From: Enterobacter sp. Cy-643 | Lineage (GTDB): Bacteria; Pseudomonadota; Gammaproteobacteria; Enterobacterales; Enterobacteriaceae | Direction: 5' to 3' | NCBI RefSeq assembly: GCF_011752815.1 | Contig: NZ_VWWV01000001.1 | Span: 496,001 to 560,000 of the forward strand | DNA: 64,000 bases | Shown: positions 9,709 through 18,445 of the stretch, piece by piece | Numbering within the stretch: position 1 is the stretch's first letter | Layout: each line of letters opens with the position of its first letter | Notes under the pieces: model-generated | Seen by the model: only the letters and a program-made list of their open reading frames with translations | Told to the model about the DNA's origin: nothing | Database searches by the model: none | Made by a program: the position numbers and the translations under genes

Positions 9709-9969
9709 CTAGCCGCGGCCATCCTTAGGTGCTAAGAAATAGAAAGCAAACGGCAGCGAACACAAAATAGTGAACATAATCGTGTAGATAGCGACCCACG
9801 CGCCCTGCATGATAAACATGTCCAGCGTCCACTGCTCCATTGGCCAGTTGTACTGCTCTTCCACGCCTTCAAAAGTCACCTTTGAAATAAGCGACACGAC
9901 AACAGTAAAGACGATGACAACCGCGATAAGGAATTTTTTACCTTCTGGCGTACGAAGTTTGGCAAACAT
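9709..9969 (-). CDS. Small two-helix inner membrane protein (DUF2534-like, tentative)
   Basis: An 86-aa protein with two clear membrane segments: residues 13-29 (FLIAVVIVFTVVVSLIS) and about 54-79 (GAWVAIYTIMFTILCSLPFAFYFLA). Between them is an acidic, aromatic periplasmic or cytoplasmic loop (EGVEEQYNWPMEQW). It ends in a charged KDGRG tail. It resembles the small enterobacterial DUF2534 proteins, but I assign that from memory of the pattern only. A good ribosome-binding site (AGGAGG, in the reverse complement of 9974-9980) precedes the ATG. It lies downstream of the copper-type receptor on the same strand, with a hairpin (10005-10023) between them, so co-transcription is uncertain. Confidence 0.65.
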   Translation of the reverse strand: MFAKLRTPEGKKFLIAVVIVFTVVVSLISKVTFEGVEEQYNWPMEQWTLDMFIMQGAWVAIYTIMFTILCSLPFAFYFLAPKDGRG

Positions 9970-10004
9970 ATCAGCCTCCTGGCTGGGAAATGATTAAGCG
10001 TAAT

Positions 10005-10023
10005 GGCCCCGCTAATCGGGGCC
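10005..10023 (-). terminator. GC-rich hairpin after the TonB receptor gene
   Basis: GGCCCCG-CTAAT-CGGGGCC, a perfect 7-bp stem located 7 bases after the receptor stop. There is no T run, so it may be a transcript-stabilising or weak termination hairpin. Confidence 0.45.
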
Positions 10024-10030
10024 GTAATGA

Positions 10031-12100
10031 TTAAAACGTGACGTTCACTTTGCCCCAGACCGTTCGGCCTGGTTCATTAACCGGGGTGTTGGACGAATAG
10101 CCAAAGCTACTGTTGCCCGCCAGGTTCAGGTGCTCGCTGTAGGTTTTGTTAAACAGGTTATCGACGCCGGCGCTGAGCTTGATGGCTTTACTGAGGCGGT
10201 AAGCGGCGTTAGCGGAAAAAATCGCAAAGCCGCTGCTTTTCTCGAAATCTTTCCCGACAACGTTACCCTCGTTCAGCGCCACTCTCTGCTGGCTGCTGAC
10301 CAGCCGCAGCAGGCCGGTGCTGCTCCAGTCTCCTTGTTCCCAGGTCAGGCCGAAGCGTGTTTCCAGTGGGGCAATTTGCGGCAGCGGCTGATGGTCGCTG
10401 GTGTTTTGCCCCCAGGCATACGCCAGGCTTGCGTCCGCCTTCCAGGCTTCGGTCAGCGCGTAGCTCATGCCCATTTCGCCTCCCATAATGGTGGCGTCCA
10501 CGTTATCTGCCTGGCTGACGCGGGCGTTATTGGGGTCATAGCGGAAGAGAATAAAATCATTCACCCGGCCAAGGTACGCGGAAACCCAACTGTTGAAGCG
10601 CTCACCGCTGTACTGGGCGCCAATATCCAGCTGCGTCGTTTTTTCCGTTTTCAGGTTGTCGAAGACATTTTTAGTGCCGTCCGGTCCGTAGGTGGGGGAG
10701 AACAACTCCCAGTAATCCGGGAAGCGTTCGGTATAGCCCACGCCGGCATAAAGCATGACGGGGATGTCGCTCAGCGTTTGTTCGTAACGCACAAAACCTG
10801 CAGGTAGCGTTTTGCTCCGCACGCTGGCACCTACGTCCGTGTCATTATTGACGCGAGTCCGGTCGAGGCGCGCGCCGCCGATAACTTTGCTGCTGTCTGT
10901 GGCATTCCAGGTCAGTTCGCCAAAGAGACCTGCGTCCTGGAAACGGGCATCCTGTTTCCAGCCCGTGTCCTGTTTGCTGCGGTGGGTACTTTGCTGCCCG
11001 TCAATGCCGCTGCGCAGTTCGTAGTCAGACCACAGCCACGTGCCCATCATGCGGCCGCCAACCGTGCGGCGATCGAGCTGCATCGCCATCGGCATATTCA
11101 TGCTCATAGATGAACCCATGTCCATCGAACTGCCCATATCCATGCCCATTGAGGAGGCCATATGCCCGCCGGACATGCTGCTGGACATTGTCCCCGGCGA
11201 CCGCAGCGAATAGTTATCCATAATGTGGTTCGCGTAGTTGTAGTAGACGCTGCTTTCAAATTTGTTGAACACCTCGCCGATGTTCGACATTTCAAAGCGC
11301 GCCCCGAGGCTGTCGCGCCTGAACTGGGAGCCATCCATGCTGCGACCTGCGTAACGGGCTTCGCCGTTGCCTTTCCCCGCCGTGAGCTCCAGCAATGTAT
11401 CTTTGTTGGGCGTCCAGCCCAGCGCAACGTCGGCGTTCCATTTATCCCACTTTGAGGGCACCCGGTTGCCGTTGCCGTCTTCGTAATCGCCGGAATGGGA
11501 TTTATTGCCGGTCAGGCGTAAATAGCCGTCTTCACTTCCCAGGCTGACGTCTGCGTTGCTGTCCCAGCGCTGATTAGAGGCGGTAAGCAAGCTGGCCGTG
11601 CCCTGGATACCCGCTTTATCAAAGCGCGGCGGTTCCCTGTCAAAGCGCACCGTCCCCGCGGAGTTACCCGGTCCCCATAGCACGCTTTCCGGTCCTTTAA
11701 TCAGCGTCAGCAGATCAAAGCTCTCCGGTGAAATATATGAACTTGGGGCGTCCATTCTGGCCGGGCATGCCCCCGGCATTTCACCATTATTGGTCAGAAT
11801 ACGCAGACGAGAGCCAAACATGCCGCGAAATACCGGATCGCCGTTGGTGCCGCCGTTGCGTATTTGCGAGAAGCCGGGGATGGTTTTCAGGTAGTCAGAG
11901 CCGTCGCTGGCTGGCACAGGTTGACGCGGCGTTTTAGGGGACGTCACAACCTCCAGCGGCGACGATGCCGGAGAGGTGACGATCATCACGGTATCGTCCG
12001 GCATATTCATCGCGTCATGTGAACCCGCCGCGATGGCTGCGGGAGAAGTGATAGCCAGCAGTATCAAAGATACCAGCGGCTTTAAATGCGTTTTCATCAT
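10031..12100 (-). CDS. TonB-dependent outer membrane receptor, copper type (OprC/NosA-like) with Met-rich loop
   Basis: A 689-aa TonB-dependent receptor. There is a signal peptide to about residue 25 (AIAA), a plug domain (about 60-155, with the signature FRGMFGSRLRILTNNGEMPG and LIKGPESVLWGPGNSAG), and a 22-strand beta-barrel ending in aromatic VNVTF. Residues 305-340 contain 13 methionines (MSSSMSGGHM, MGMDMGSS, MSMNMPMAM), consistent with Cu binding in an extracellular loop. The plug motif NNGEMPGACPARMD, with a Cys and two Met, is typical of the OprC/NosA copper-receptor family. Upstream on the same strand lies a His/Met-rich DUF2946 gene, a partnership commonly seen for this receptor family. 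Copper as substrate is inferred. The block is absent from E. coli K-12 at this position. Confidence 0.88.
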   Translation of the reverse strand: MMKTHLKPLVSLILLAITSPAAIAAGSHDAMNMPDDTVMIVTSPASSPLEVVTSPKTPRQPVPASDGSDYLKTIPGFSQIRNGGTNGDPVFRGMFGSRLRILTNNGEMPGACPARMDAPSSYISPESFDLLTLIKGPESVLWGPGNSAGTVRFDREPPRFDKAGIQGTASLLTASNQRWDSNADVSLGSEDGYLRLTGNKSHSGDYEDGNGNRVPSKWDKWNADVALGWTPNKDTLLELTAGKGNGEARYAGRSMDGSQFRRDSLGARFEMSNIGEVFNKFESSVYYNYANHIMDNYSLRSPGTMSSSMSGGHMASSMGMDMGSSMDMGSSMSMNMPMAMQLDRRTVGGRMMGTWLWSDYELRSGIDGQQSTHRSKQDTGWKQDARFQDAGLFGELTWNATDSSKVIGGARLDRTRVNNDTDVGASVRSKTLPAGFVRYEQTLSDIPVMLYAGVGYTERFPDYWELFSPTYGPDGTKNVFDNLKTEKTTQLDIGAQYSGERFNSWVSAYLGRVNDFILFRYDPNNARVSQADNVDATIMGGEMGMSYALTEAWKADASLAYAWGQNTSDHQPLPQIAPLETRFGLTWEQGDWSSTGLLRLVSSQQRVALNEGNVVGKDFEKSSGFAIFSANAAYRLSKAIKLSAGVDNLFNKTYSEHLNLAGNSSFGYSSNTPVNEPGRTVWGKVNVTF

Positions 12101-12160
12101 TGCCTTACTGTCCTTCAGGCGTAACGCTGCTGCTCTTTATAAAAAGAACGGCCCGAGACG

Positions 12161-12200
12161 GCGCTTCAGCGCTGCCTGCGGCGCTTCAGCGCTGCCTGCG
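12161..12200. repeat. Perfect 20-bp tandem duplication between DUF2946 and receptor genes
   Basis: The unit GCGCTTCAGCGCTGCCTGCG occurs twice in direct succession. Each copy contains the inverted pair GCGCT-TC-AGCGC. It lies in the 126-base leader of the receptor gene. Confidence 0.95.
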
Positions 12201-12226
12201 GCGTTACGCGGTTAATTATTGGTGTT

Positions 12227-12667
12227 TTATGCGAAGTAACAGACGGCAGAGGGCGGGGCGCGGGCCGGGTGCGGTGACCACGGGCGAGAAATCGCCGCGC
12301 AGCAGAGTGCGACCACCGGTGTCCGGCGCACGCAAATCAACAATAACAGCAGTAAAACGGTGAGGCAGAACTCAATAAAAGGCAGGTGGATCAGTAACTG
12401 GCAATATCCGCAGGCGATTTCCTCTCCCGGAGACATGCCCGGGCCGGACATCAGCATGTTGTGCGGCATTGAGGCCTGAGGGCAGGGTTCGGGCACAGGC
12501 ATGTGATGGTCCATGTCAGACATGTCCATTGTCATCATCATGCTGCTGTGTTCGCAGGCTGAATGGTGCATCAGCGATTTTGAAATTACCGGTGCAATAA
12601 ACAGCATGGCAACGGCAAGCAGCGCCAGCCAGCAGGCTGTTCGGTGAAAGTGATTGCGCCGTGACAA
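12227..12667 (-). CDS. DUF2946-family His/Met-rich membrane protein linked to copper receptor
   Basis: A 146-aa protein. An N-terminal hydrophobic segment (about 11-28) acts as signal or anchor. It is followed by a His/Met/Cys-rich stretch (residues 33-78: HHSACEH, MMMTMDMSDMDHHMP, MPHNMLM), a CGYC pair at 86-89, and a second membrane segment at about 95-113. The composition suggests binding of Cu(I)/Cu(II) in the periplasm. Proteins of this type (DUF2946) often sit beside OprC/NosA-type receptors. The Arg/Pro-rich tail after residue 120 is poorly ordered. It reads toward the receptor on the same strand with a 126-base gap. The biochemical role is unknown to me. Confidence 0.8.
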   Translation of the reverse strand: MSRRNHFHRTACWLALLAVAMLFIAPVISKSLMHHSACEHSSMMMTMDMSDMDHHMPVPEPCPQASMPHNMLMSGPGMSPGEEIACGYCQLLIHLPFIEFCLTVLLLLLLICVRRTPVVALCCAAISRPWSPHPARAPPSAVCYFA

Positions 12668-12800
12668 AACGTTACCGATCCGTAGTCGTTGTGGCGCAAG
12701 TGTATCCTGAAAGATGGAATGATGTTAAATGAATTGTTAGATTGACGCAGGCATTGGGTCTGATATTGTCACGCACCTTTTGACGCCGGTGGAAACGTAA

Positions 12801-13055
12801 ATGGATTGTCGTCCTGACTGCGGCGCTTGCTGTACAGCGCCTTCAATATCAACGCCTATCCCCGGTATGCCGGAGGGGAAGCCTGCCAACACGCCCTGCA
12901 TCCAACTGGACGAACGGCTCCGCTGCAAGCTGTTTGGATCGCCTTTGCGGCCTAAGGTGTGCGGCGGCCTCCAGCCTGCCAGAGAGATGTGTGGTACCTC
13001 ACGCCAGCAGGCAATGGCGTATCTGATCCACCTTGAGGCTGCAACGGCGCCTTAA
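12801..13055 (+). CDS. yeiW: Cysteine-cluster protein YeiW (UPF0153 / YkgJ-type)
   Basis: An 84-aa protein with eight cysteines (positions 3, 7, 10, 11, 33, 42, 54, 64). The leading CxxxCxxCC pattern ([11 protein letters not shown]) and a central CxLxxxxxRPxVC-like segment define the YkgJ-type zinc/iron chelatase family. E. coli has the same gene next to setB. Function is not established; metal binding is inferred from the cysteines. The 3' end overlaps the 3' end of setB on the other strand by 4 bases (convergent). Confidence 0.88.
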   Translation: MDCRPDCGACCTAPSISTPIPGMPEGKPANTPCIQLDERLRCKLFGSPLRPKVCGGLQPAREMCGTSRQQAMAYLIHLEAATAP

Positions 13056-14236
13056 ATATCTTTGATGCGGGCCATGCAGTAAATACTGATGGCAATCATC
13101 CCCAGCGCGATGAAAAAGACGCTGTGATAGTTCCAAATCTCGGCGACAATCCCGGCAAGCGAACCCGCAATGATCCAGCCCACGCGCGTAGTGTTGGTAT
13201 ACAGCGTGGTGGCGGCACCCGCCTGGCCAGGCATAAGATCCTGAAAATAGATCATGCCGATCCCGGCCAGAATTCCGATAAAAATGGCGTTTAACAGCTG
13301 TAGCCCAAGCAGCATATATTCATTGGTCAGCGTCACCATCCCGACGTAGAACAGCAGCCCGGCGACAACGGCAAAGCGCATCAGGAAGCGTTTACCGAAG
13401 CGTTTGGCGTAGTAGCCCGCAATCAGCATCGTTGGAATTTCCAGCCCGGCCGCGGTGCCCATCATGACGCCGGCGAGCTTCTCCGGCAGATGCAGCTCAT
13501 TGATGATGTAAAGCGGCATATTGATGATATAGAGGCTGTTACAGCCCCACATCATGGTACAGGCGGCGAACAGGAGCAGGGCGTCGCGGCGGTTACGGCG
13601 CGGAGACTCGAGCCTGGCTTCTGCTTTCGCCACCGGTTCTTTGCGCATGGACGGCAAAAAGAGCCACACCATCGCCCCGCAAATCACAAAGGCAAACGCC
13701 GCGCTCAGGTACATCACTTTGAAGCCAAATCCCATCGCCAGCGCGTAGGCAATTGGCGGCCCAATCACCCAGGCAAGAGACACCTGCGCGCGAAGAATAG
13801 AGCTGAACATCACCGCTTCTCGCCCGGTGCTGTCGGCATGTTCGCGCGCAAGCGCAAACATCTGCGGATTGGCGGTAGAGCCGAAGCTGCTTAGAAACAC
13901 GCCGACGAACAGCAAAATAAAGTAGTTACGGTTCCAGGCGAACAGGATGCAGCCCAGCGCGCCGAGCAGACAGCAGGCAAAAATCAGCGTTTTTCTGTCG
14001 CCTTTACGGTCGGAGCGCCCGGCTAAAAACTGGCTCACCAGAATGCCAATCACCGCGCTTCCGGTGAAGAAAAAACCGACCAGGGCAGGGCGAACGTGGA
14101 CTTCATCGGTTAAAAACAGGCTTAGCGTTGGGGTTTGTAGCGCGCCGGCAATGCCGGTCAAAAAAGCCACAATCAGAAACGCCGTTGAGGTGAAATCCAG
14201 AGGCTTACGGGCGGCGGTAACGGGAGCGTTTTGCAT
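13052..14236 (-). CDS. setB: Sugar efflux transporter SetB (MFS)
   Basis: A 394-aa major facilitator with twelve predicted helices. SetB family members export lactose, glucose and related glycosides. The loop-2 signature [10 protein letters not shown] between helices 2 and 3 is present. Position next to yeiW and upstream of the fru operon, length and N-terminus (short polar start, then [18 protein letters not shown]) match E. coli SetB. It is transcribed away from fruB, with both promoters in the 386-base interval. Confidence 0.92.
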   Translation of the reverse strand: MQNAPVTAARKPLDFTSTAFLIVAFLTGIAGALQTPTLSLFLTDEVHVRPALVGFFFTGSAVIGILVSQFLAGRSDRKGDRKTLIFACCLLGALGCILFAWNRNYFILLFVGVFLSSFGSTANPQMFALAREHADSTGREAVMFSSILRAQVSLAWVIGPPIAYALAMGFGFKVMYLSAAFAFVICGAMVWLFLPSMRKEPVAKAEARLESPRRNRRDALLLFAACTMMWGCNSLYIINMPLYIINELHLPEKLAGVMMGTAAGLEIPTMLIAGYYAKRFGKRFLMRFAVVAGLLFYVGMVTLTNEYMLLGLQLLNAIFIGILAGIGMIYFQDLMPGQAGAATTLYTNTTRVGWIIAGSLAGIVAEIWNYHSVFFIALGMIAISIYCMARIKDI

Positions 14237-14522
14237 ACGAGTGGACGACAGGAAAAAGAATGCGCGGAGTTTACCCGCGTTGCCCCTAAATAGACAGATT
14301 TACCCTTAAATCCTGAGTGGGAACTCGCACAAATAATCCCGTATGCGAAGGCTGCTTCGGCGAGACGCCGCCGTAGCTGAAATTTGCTGATGCCTGTCTA
14401 TAAACGGCTGTCAGTGCGCTGAACTTCCCGCCTGCTAAACTGAAAATGTGCTGAAGCTCTAAATTTCGCAAACAGAAATGCGAGAAATGTTGCGTCAAAT
14501 GCAGCATTAGCGCAACACTCAT

Positions 14523-14534
14523 TGAAACGTTTCA
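14523..14534 (+). promoter_or_regulatory. Cra (FruR) operator 1 of fruBKA
   Basis: TGAAACGTTTCA, a perfect palindrome identical to the core Cra operator, 89 bases before the fruB ATG. Cra represses fruBKA and is released by fructose 1-phosphate. Confidence 0.9.
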
Positions 14535-14589
14535 GCGTCATCTTTTTGCATCCCGCAGCTCGAGATGGCGCATTTTTTCTCAAGCAAGC

Positions 14590-14601
14590 TGAATCGTTTC
14601 A
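14590..14601 (+). promoter_or_regulatory. Cra (FruR) operator 2 of fruBKA
   Basis: TGAATCGTTTCA, one change from the palindrome, 22 bases before the fruB ATG. It is embedded in a wider inverted pair GCTGAAT/ATTCAGC (14588-14608). Two Cra sites also precede E. coli fruB. Confidence 0.85.
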
Positions 14602-14622
14602 ATTCAGCGAGAGAGGCGATCT

Positions 14623-15753
14623 ATGTTCCAGTTATCTGTGCAGGATATTCACCCGGGCGAAGCTGCCGGGAACAAAGAAGACGCTATCCGCCAGGTTGCC
14701 GCCGCCCTTGTACAGGCAGGCAACGTCGGCGAAGGCTACGTCAACGGTATGCTGGCGCGTGAGCAGCAAACCACCACTTATTTAGGCAACGGGATTGCTA
14801 TCCCGCACGGCACCACAGACACGCGCGATCTGGTACTGAAAACCGGCGTGCAGGTTTTCCAGTTCCCACAGGGCGTGGAGTGGGGAGAAGGGCAGACCGC
14901 TTACGTGGCGATTGGTATTGCCGCCAGCTCCGACGAGCACCTCGGCCTGCTGCGCCAGTTGACCCATGTGCTGAGTGACGACGACGTTGCCGCACAGCTG
15001 AAATCTGCCACCAGCGCGGAAGAACTCCGTGCGTTGCTGATGGGCGAGAAGCAAAGCTCCGCCCTGCTGCTGGACAACAGCCTGCTGGCGTTGAACGTCG
15101 AGGCGAGCGATTTGATAACGCTGCAGGCGCTGAACGCGGGCCGCCTGAAGCAGGCGGGTGCGGTTGATGCCGCTTTCGTCAGCAACGTAGTTGCCGGTAA
15201 TCCGCTGTATCTCGGCCAGGGTATCTGGCTGAACGATAGCCCGGCAGGCAACCTGGCGAGCGCCGTTGCCGTCAGCCGTCCGGCGGCGAGTTTTGAGGAG
15301 AACGGAAACCCTGTTTCTCTGCTGATGACCGTGGCGGTTGCCGACGAGCAGCCTTTACAGGTGCTAAACCGTCTGAGCGACATGCTGATTAGCAACCGTG
15401 CCGACAGGCTTTTAAGCGCAGATGCGCCGGCACTGCTGACGCTGCTGACTAGCGATGATGCCCCGGCAGAAGAAGCGCTGAGCGCCGAATTTACCGTGCG
15501 TAATGAACACGGTCTGCACGCCCGGCCGGGTACGGCGCTGGTCAACACGATAAAACAATTCAATAGCGAAATTACCGTGACAAACCTTGATGGATCCGGG
15601 AAACCGGCAAATGGACGTAGCCTGATGAAAGTTGTTGCTCTGGGTGTGAAAAAAGGCCACCGACTGCGCTTTACCGCGCAGGGTGAAGATGCTGAACAGG
15701 CGCTGAAGGCGATTGGCGAAGCGATCTCTGAAGGACTGGGGGAGGGCGCGTAA
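14623..15753 (+). CDS. fruB: Fructose PTS multiphosphoryl transfer protein FruB (EIIA-FPr)
   Basis: A 376-aa fusion carrying phosphate from EI to the fructose permease. The N-terminal EIIA(Fru) domain has its phospho-His at His62 (IAIPHGTTD). A central linker domain follows, and the C-terminal FPr (HPr-like) domain has its phospho-His in [11 protein letters not shown] near residue 299, plus the regulatory helix [12 protein letters not shown]. Length equals E. coli FruB. It is the first gene of fruBKA; its stop overlaps the fruK start (TAATG). Two Cra operators lie upstream. Confidence 0.97.
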   Translation: MFQLSVQDIHPGEAAGNKEDAIRQVAAALVQAGNVGEGYVNGMLAREQQTTTYLGNGIAIPHGTTDTRDLVLKTGVQVFQFPQGVEWGEGQTAYVAIGIAASSDEHLGLLRQLTHVLSDDDVAAQLKSATSAEELRALLMGEKQSSALLLDNSLLALNVEASDLITLQALNAGRLKQAGAVDAAFVSNVVAGNPLYLGQGIWLNDSPAGNLASAVAVSRPAASFEENGNPVSLLMTVAVADEQPLQVLNRLSDMLISNRADRLLSADAPALLTLLTSDDAPAEEALSAEFTVRNEHGLHARPGTALVNTIKQFNSEITVTNLDGSGKPANGRSLMKVVALGVKKGHRLRFTAQGEDAEQALKAIGEAISEGLGEGA

Positions 15754-16691
15754 TGACCAGACGTGTAGCGACGATCACCCTAAACCCGGCCTATGACCTG
15801 GTGGGCTTTTGCCCGGAAATCGAACGTGGAGAAGTGAACCTGGTGCGCACCACCGGTCTGCATGCCGCGGGCAAGGGCATCAACGTAGCTAAAGTGCTTA
15901 AAGATCTTGGCATTGACGTGACCGTGGGCGGATTCCTCGGCAAAGACAACCAGGACGGTTTCCAGCAGTTGTTCAGCGAGCTGGGAATAGCCAATCGCTT
16001 CCAGGTTGTACAGGGCCGCACCCGCATCAACGTTAAGCTGACCGAAAAAGACGGGGAAGTTACCGACCTGAACTTTTCTGGTTTTGAAGTCACCGGTGCG
16101 GACTGGGAGCGCTTTGTGGCGGACTCCCTGAGCTGGCTGGGCCAGTTCGACATGGTTTGCGTCAGCGGCAGCCTGCCGGCGGGCGTTTCTCCGGAAGCGT
16201 TCACCGACTGGATGACGCGCCTGCGCAGCCAGTGTCCGTGCATCATTTTCGACAGCAGCCGCGAAGCGCTGGTTGCCGGTTTGAAAGCGGCACCGTGGCT
16301 GGTCAAACCGAACCGTCGTGAGCTGGAAATTTGGGCCGGTCGCAAGCTGCCCGAACTGAAGGATGTGATTGAGGCGGCACATGCGCTGCGCGAGCAGGGG
16401 ATTGCGCATGTGGTGATTTCTCTCGGCGCGGAAGGTGCGCTGTGGGTTAACGCTTCAGGGGAATGGATTGCTAAACCACCAACCTGTGAAGTTGTGAGTA
16501 CCGTTGGCGCAGGGGATTCCATGGTCGGCGGCCTGATTTATGGCCTGCTGATGCGCGAGTCCAGCGAACATACGCTGCGCCTTGCTACCGCCGTTGCGGC
16601 CCTGGCCGTTAGCCAGAGCAACGTAGGCATTACCGATCGTACACAGCTGGCCGCCATGATGGCTCGTGTCGACCTGAAACCTTTCCACTGA
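15753..16691 (+). CDS. fruK: 1-phosphofructokinase FruK
   Basis: PfkB-family kinase, 312 aa, converting fructose 1-phosphate plus ATP to fructose 1,6-bisphosphate. The PfkB N-signature region GGFLGKDNQDGFQQL and the C-signature VSTVGAGDSMVGGLIYG, with the catalytic Asp, are present. NLVRTTGLHAAGKGINVAKVL matches the substrate-binding N-lobe. It lies between fruB (1-base overlap) and fruA (16-base gap). Its substrate is also the signal that inactivates Cra, so this enzyme tunes its own operon. Confidence 0.97.
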   Translation: MTRRVATITLNPAYDLVGFCPEIERGEVNLVRTTGLHAAGKGINVAKVLKDLGIDVTVGGFLGKDNQDGFQQLFSELGIANRFQVVQGRTRINVKLTEKDGEVTDLNFSGFEVTGADWERFVADSLSWLGQFDMVCVSGSLPAGVSPEAFTDWMTRLRSQCPCIIFDSSREALVAGLKAAPWLVKPNRRELEIWAGRKLPELKDVIEAAHALREQGIAHVVISLGAEGALWVNASGEWIAKPPTCEVVSTVGAGDSMVGGLIYGLLMRESSEHTLRLATAVAALAVSQSNVGITDRTQLAAMMARVDLKPFH

Positions 16692-16707
16692 CAGCAGGAG
16701 ACAGGCA

Positions 16708-18396
16708 ATGAAAACGCTGTTAATTATTGAGCCGGGACTTGGGCAGGCGCGCGCGTATCTCGCGAAGACGCTGCTCGGTGCCGCAGCGCCAAAAGCGCAT
16801 CTCGACATTATTGATAATCCGAACGATGCCGAACTGGCGATTGTGGTTGGCAACGCCATTCCTGCTGATACCTCGCTGAACGGCAAAAAGGTGTTCCTGG
16901 GCGATATCGATCGCGCGGTTCAGCATCCTGAGCTGTTCCTGAGCGAAGCGAAAGGTAAGGCACATACGTACACTGCCCCGATAGCTTCCGCACCTGTGCC
17001 AGCAAAAGGGCCGAAGCGTATTGTTGCCGTCACCGCTTGCCCAACCGGCGTGGCACATACCTTTATGGCGGCGGAAGCCATCGAAACTGAAGCGAAAAAG
17101 CGCGGCTGGTGGGTGAAGGTAGAAACCCGTGGCTCCGTCGGCGCAGGAAACGCCATTACCCCTGAAGAAGTGGCCGAGGCGGATCTGGTTATTGTGGCGG
17201 CGGATATTGAAGTGGATCTGGCTAAATTTGCCGGGAAGCCGATGTACCGCACGTCTACGGGCCTGGCGCTGAAGAAAACGGCCCAGGAGCTTGATAAAGC
17301 GCTGGTTGAGGCCAAACCTTACGAAGCCGCAGGTAAAGCCAGCGTGGCGCAGGAATCCGGCAAAAAAGAAAGTGCCGGGGCGTATCGTCACCTGCTGACG
17401 GGCGTGTCTTACATGCTGCCGATGGTGGTTGCGGGCGGCCTGTGTATTGCCCTCTCCTTTGCCTTCGGTATCACTGCCTTTAAGGAACCTGGCACGCTTG
17501 CCGCGGCGCTGATGCAAATCGGCGGTGGCTCTGCGTTTGCGCTGATGGTGCCGGTTTTGGCGGGGTACATTGCCTTCTCGATTGCGGACCGTCCGGGCCT
17601 GACGCCGGGTCTTATCGGCGGCATGCTGGCCGTTAGCACTGGCTCAGGTTTTATCGGTGGTATCATCGCCGGTTTCCTGGCGGGCTACATCGCGAAACTG
17701 ATTAGCTCGAAGCTGAAGCTGCCGCCGAGCATGGAAGCGCTGAAACCTATCCTGATCATTCCGCTGTTCTCAAGCCTGGTTGTTGGCCTGGCGATGATCT
17801 ACCTGATTGGCACCCCGGTGGCTAAAATTCTGGCGGGTCTGACCCACTGGCTGCAAACCATGGGCACCGCGAACGCGGTTCTGCTGGGGGCTATTCTGGG
17901 TGGGATGATGTGTACCGACATGGGCGGCCCGGTGAACAAAGCAGCTTATGCCTTTGGTGTCGGTTTGCTCAGTACCCAGACCTACGCGCCGATGGCGGCG
18001 ATTATGGCCGCGGGTATGGTGCCACCGCTGGCGCTGGGCCTGGCTACGCTGGTTGCTCGCCGTAAGTTTGATAAGGCGCAGCAGGAAGGCGGCAAAGCGG
18101 CGCTGGTGCTTGGGCTGTGCTTTATTACCGAAGGGGCGATTCCGTTTGCCGCCCGTGACCCGATGCGCGTGCTGCCTTGCTGCATCATCGGCGGGGCGTT
18201 AACCGGGGCGCTGTCCATGGCGGTTGGCGCGAAGCTGATGGCCCCGCACGGCGGCCTGTTTGTCCTGCTAATCCCTGGCGCCATTACCCCGGTGTTGGGC
18301 TACCTGCTGGCGATTGTGGCCGGTACTCTGGTGGCAGGCCTGTCCTACGCCTTCCTCAAGCGTCCGGAAGCGGAGCTGGCGGCGAAGGTCGCTTAA
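16708..18396 (+). CDS. fruA: Fructose PTS permease FruA (EIIB'BC)
   Basis: A 562-aa inner-membrane transporter that phosphorylates fructose at C1 during uptake. The N-terminal domain (1-95) is a degenerate EIIB' without the active cysteine. The functional EIIB follows, with the phospho-Cys at Cys111 in VTACPTGVAHTFMAAE. The C-terminal two thirds is the EIIC membrane domain, with many helices starting near HLLTGVSYMLPMVVAGG and the conserved PF(A)ARDPMRV segment (AIPFAARDP). A good GGAG ribosome-binding site precedes the ATG. A bidirectional-looking terminator follows. The K-12 neighbours psuTGK are absent here, so nfo is next. Confidence 0.97.
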   Translation: MKTLLIIEPGLGQARAYLAKTLLGAAAPKAHLDIIDNPNDAELAIVVGNAIPADTSLNGKKVFLGDIDRAVQHPELFLSEAKGKAHTYTAPIASAPVPAKGPKRIVAVTACPTGVAHTFMAAEAIETEAKKRGWWVKVETRGSVGAGNAITPEEVAEADLVIVAADIEVDLAKFAGKPMYRTSTGLALKKTAQELDKALVEAKPYEAAGKASVAQESGKKESAGAYRHLLTGVSYMLPMVVAGGLCIALSFAFGITAFKEPGTLAAALMQIGGGSAFALMVPVLAGYIAFSIADRPGLTPGLIGGMLAVSTGSGFIGGIIAGFLAGYIAKLISSKLKLPPSMEALKPILIIPLFSSLVVGLAMIYLIGTPVAKILAGLTHWLQTMGTANAVLLGAILGGMMCTDMGGPVNKAAYAFGVGLLSTQTYAPMAAIMAAGMVPPLALGLATLVARRKFDKAQQEGGKAALVLGLCFITEGAIPFAARDPMRVLPCCIIGGALTGALSMAVGAKLMAPHGGLFVLLIPGAITPVLGYLLAIVAGTLVAGLSYAFLKRPEAELAAKVA

Positions 18397-18410
18397 TCTC
18401 CCGCCCGGCT

Positions 18411-18442
18411 AAAAAACGCCTCGCTAATGCGGGGCGTTTTTC
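18411..18442. terminator. Terminator between convergent fruA and nfo
   Basis: AAAAAACGCCTCGC-TAAT-GCGGGGCGTTTTT: a 9-bp stem (one T-G wobble) with A/T tracts on both sides. It can end transcripts from either strand. Confidence 0.85.
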
Positions 18443-18445
18443 TTT

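Larger units (their letters stand above)
14237..14622. promoter_or_regulatory. Divergent setB-fruB control region
   Basis: 386 bases without a gene. The fruB half has two Cra operators (14523-14534 and 14590-14601) and an inverted pair TGTTGCG/CGCAACA (14488-14494 / 14511-14517). The setB half shows nothing I recognise beyond a promoter-length leader. Confidence 0.7.
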
